Shown one piece after another: positions 5,665-5,862 of a stretch of DNA of 5,862 bases (position 1 is its first letter; each line of letters starts with the position of its first letter). Made by a program: the position numbers and the translations under genes. The notes under the pieces were generated by a model that had not been told where the DNA came from, did no database searches, and worked only from the letters and a program-made list of their open reading frames with translations. The DNA is from Acidobacteriota bacterium (lineage in GTDB: Bacteria; Acidobacteriota; Blastocatellia; Pyrinomonadales; Pyrinomonadaceae): assembly GCA_963169175.1 (NCBI GenBank), contig CAUJFK010000163.1, forward strand, positions 1 to 5,862. The letters run 5' to 3'.

Positions 5665-5862
5665 ATGCAAGAATTTTCAGACCAGATGCCTTCGGACATT
5701 AAGCGTTACCCAATGGTCCCGATCCGGGATGTCGTGATATTTCCATACACGAAAGTTGCGTTCAAGATCGGACGGCCGAGCTCGGTGCGGGCTTTGGAAG
5801 AGGCGATGTCCGGCGAACGCGATATTTTCCTTGCAACACAGCACGACGCAACGGTCGATGAA
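5665..5862 (+). CDS. lon: ATP-dependent protease Lon, N-terminal fragment (3' end outside window)
   Basis: Lon is a cytoplasmic AAA+ serine protease (Ser-Lys dyad) that degrades misfolded and regulatory proteins. Only the first 66 codons are present, translated by hand from the ATG at 5665 with no stop to the window edge. They show the start of the LAN substrate-binding domain: YPMVPIRDVVIFP (15-27), IGRPSSVRALEEA (35-47) and IFLATQHDATVDE (54-66), a pattern characteristic of bacterial Lon. The ATPase and protease domains lie outside. The ATG at 5665 is the first standard start after an in-frame TAA at 5608; a second ATG at 5686 (Met8) is an alternative, and neither has a Shine-Dalgarno sequence. 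lon downstream of clpX is the common order in many bacteria, though here two sugar genes intervene. Confidence 0.93.
   Translation, partial: MQEFSDQMPSDIKRYPMVPIRDVVIFPYTKVAFKIGRPSSVRALEEAMSGERDIFLATQHDATVDE

Overview
The window is a same-strand stretch of a bacterial chromosome with moderate GC. It carries the classic protein quality-control locus: the end of trigger factor (tig), complete clpP, complete clpX, and the first 66 codons of lon. Two genes of a different kind, a GT4 glycosyltransferase and an extended short-chain dehydrogenase (sugar-nucleotide epimerase or reductase type), sit between clpX and lon. The wording of the proteins (for example the ClpX N-terminus and the Lon N-terminal block) suggests Acidobacteriota, perhaps Blastocatellia. 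This is recognition without a database search, so the phylum is a moderate-confidence inference.

Layout: tig is open at the left edge and ends at 1169. A 180-base gap follows, with a weak terminator-like hairpin and a fairly good sigma70-type promoter (TTTGCA, 17 bases, TACAAT). clpP (1350-1937) and clpX (1976-3223) are 38 bases apart and almost certainly one operon. A 56-base gap leads to the glycosyltransferase (3280-4515), whose 3' end overlaps the SDR gene (4503-5504) by 13 bases, so these two are translationally linked. The 160-base gap before lon holds a hairpin followed by a short T run, then an A/T-rich dyad and an extended -10 element. lon starts at 5665 and runs off the right edge.

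How they work together: trigger factor meets nascent chains at the ribosome exit. ClpX unfolds tagged or damaged proteins and threads them into the ClpP peptidase barrel. Lon is an independent ATP-dependent protease. All catalytic residues of ClpP and all main ATPase motifs of ClpX are intact. The glycosyltransferase/SDR pair most likely serves surface polysaccharide or glycolipid synthesis and has no obvious biochemical link to proteolysis.

I see no mobile element, CRISPR array, tRNA or rRNA. The core genes are ordinary. The points worth a second look are the inserted sugar genes, the odd translation-initiation region of clpX, the degenerate isomerase site and charged tail of trigger factor, and the structured region upstream of lon.
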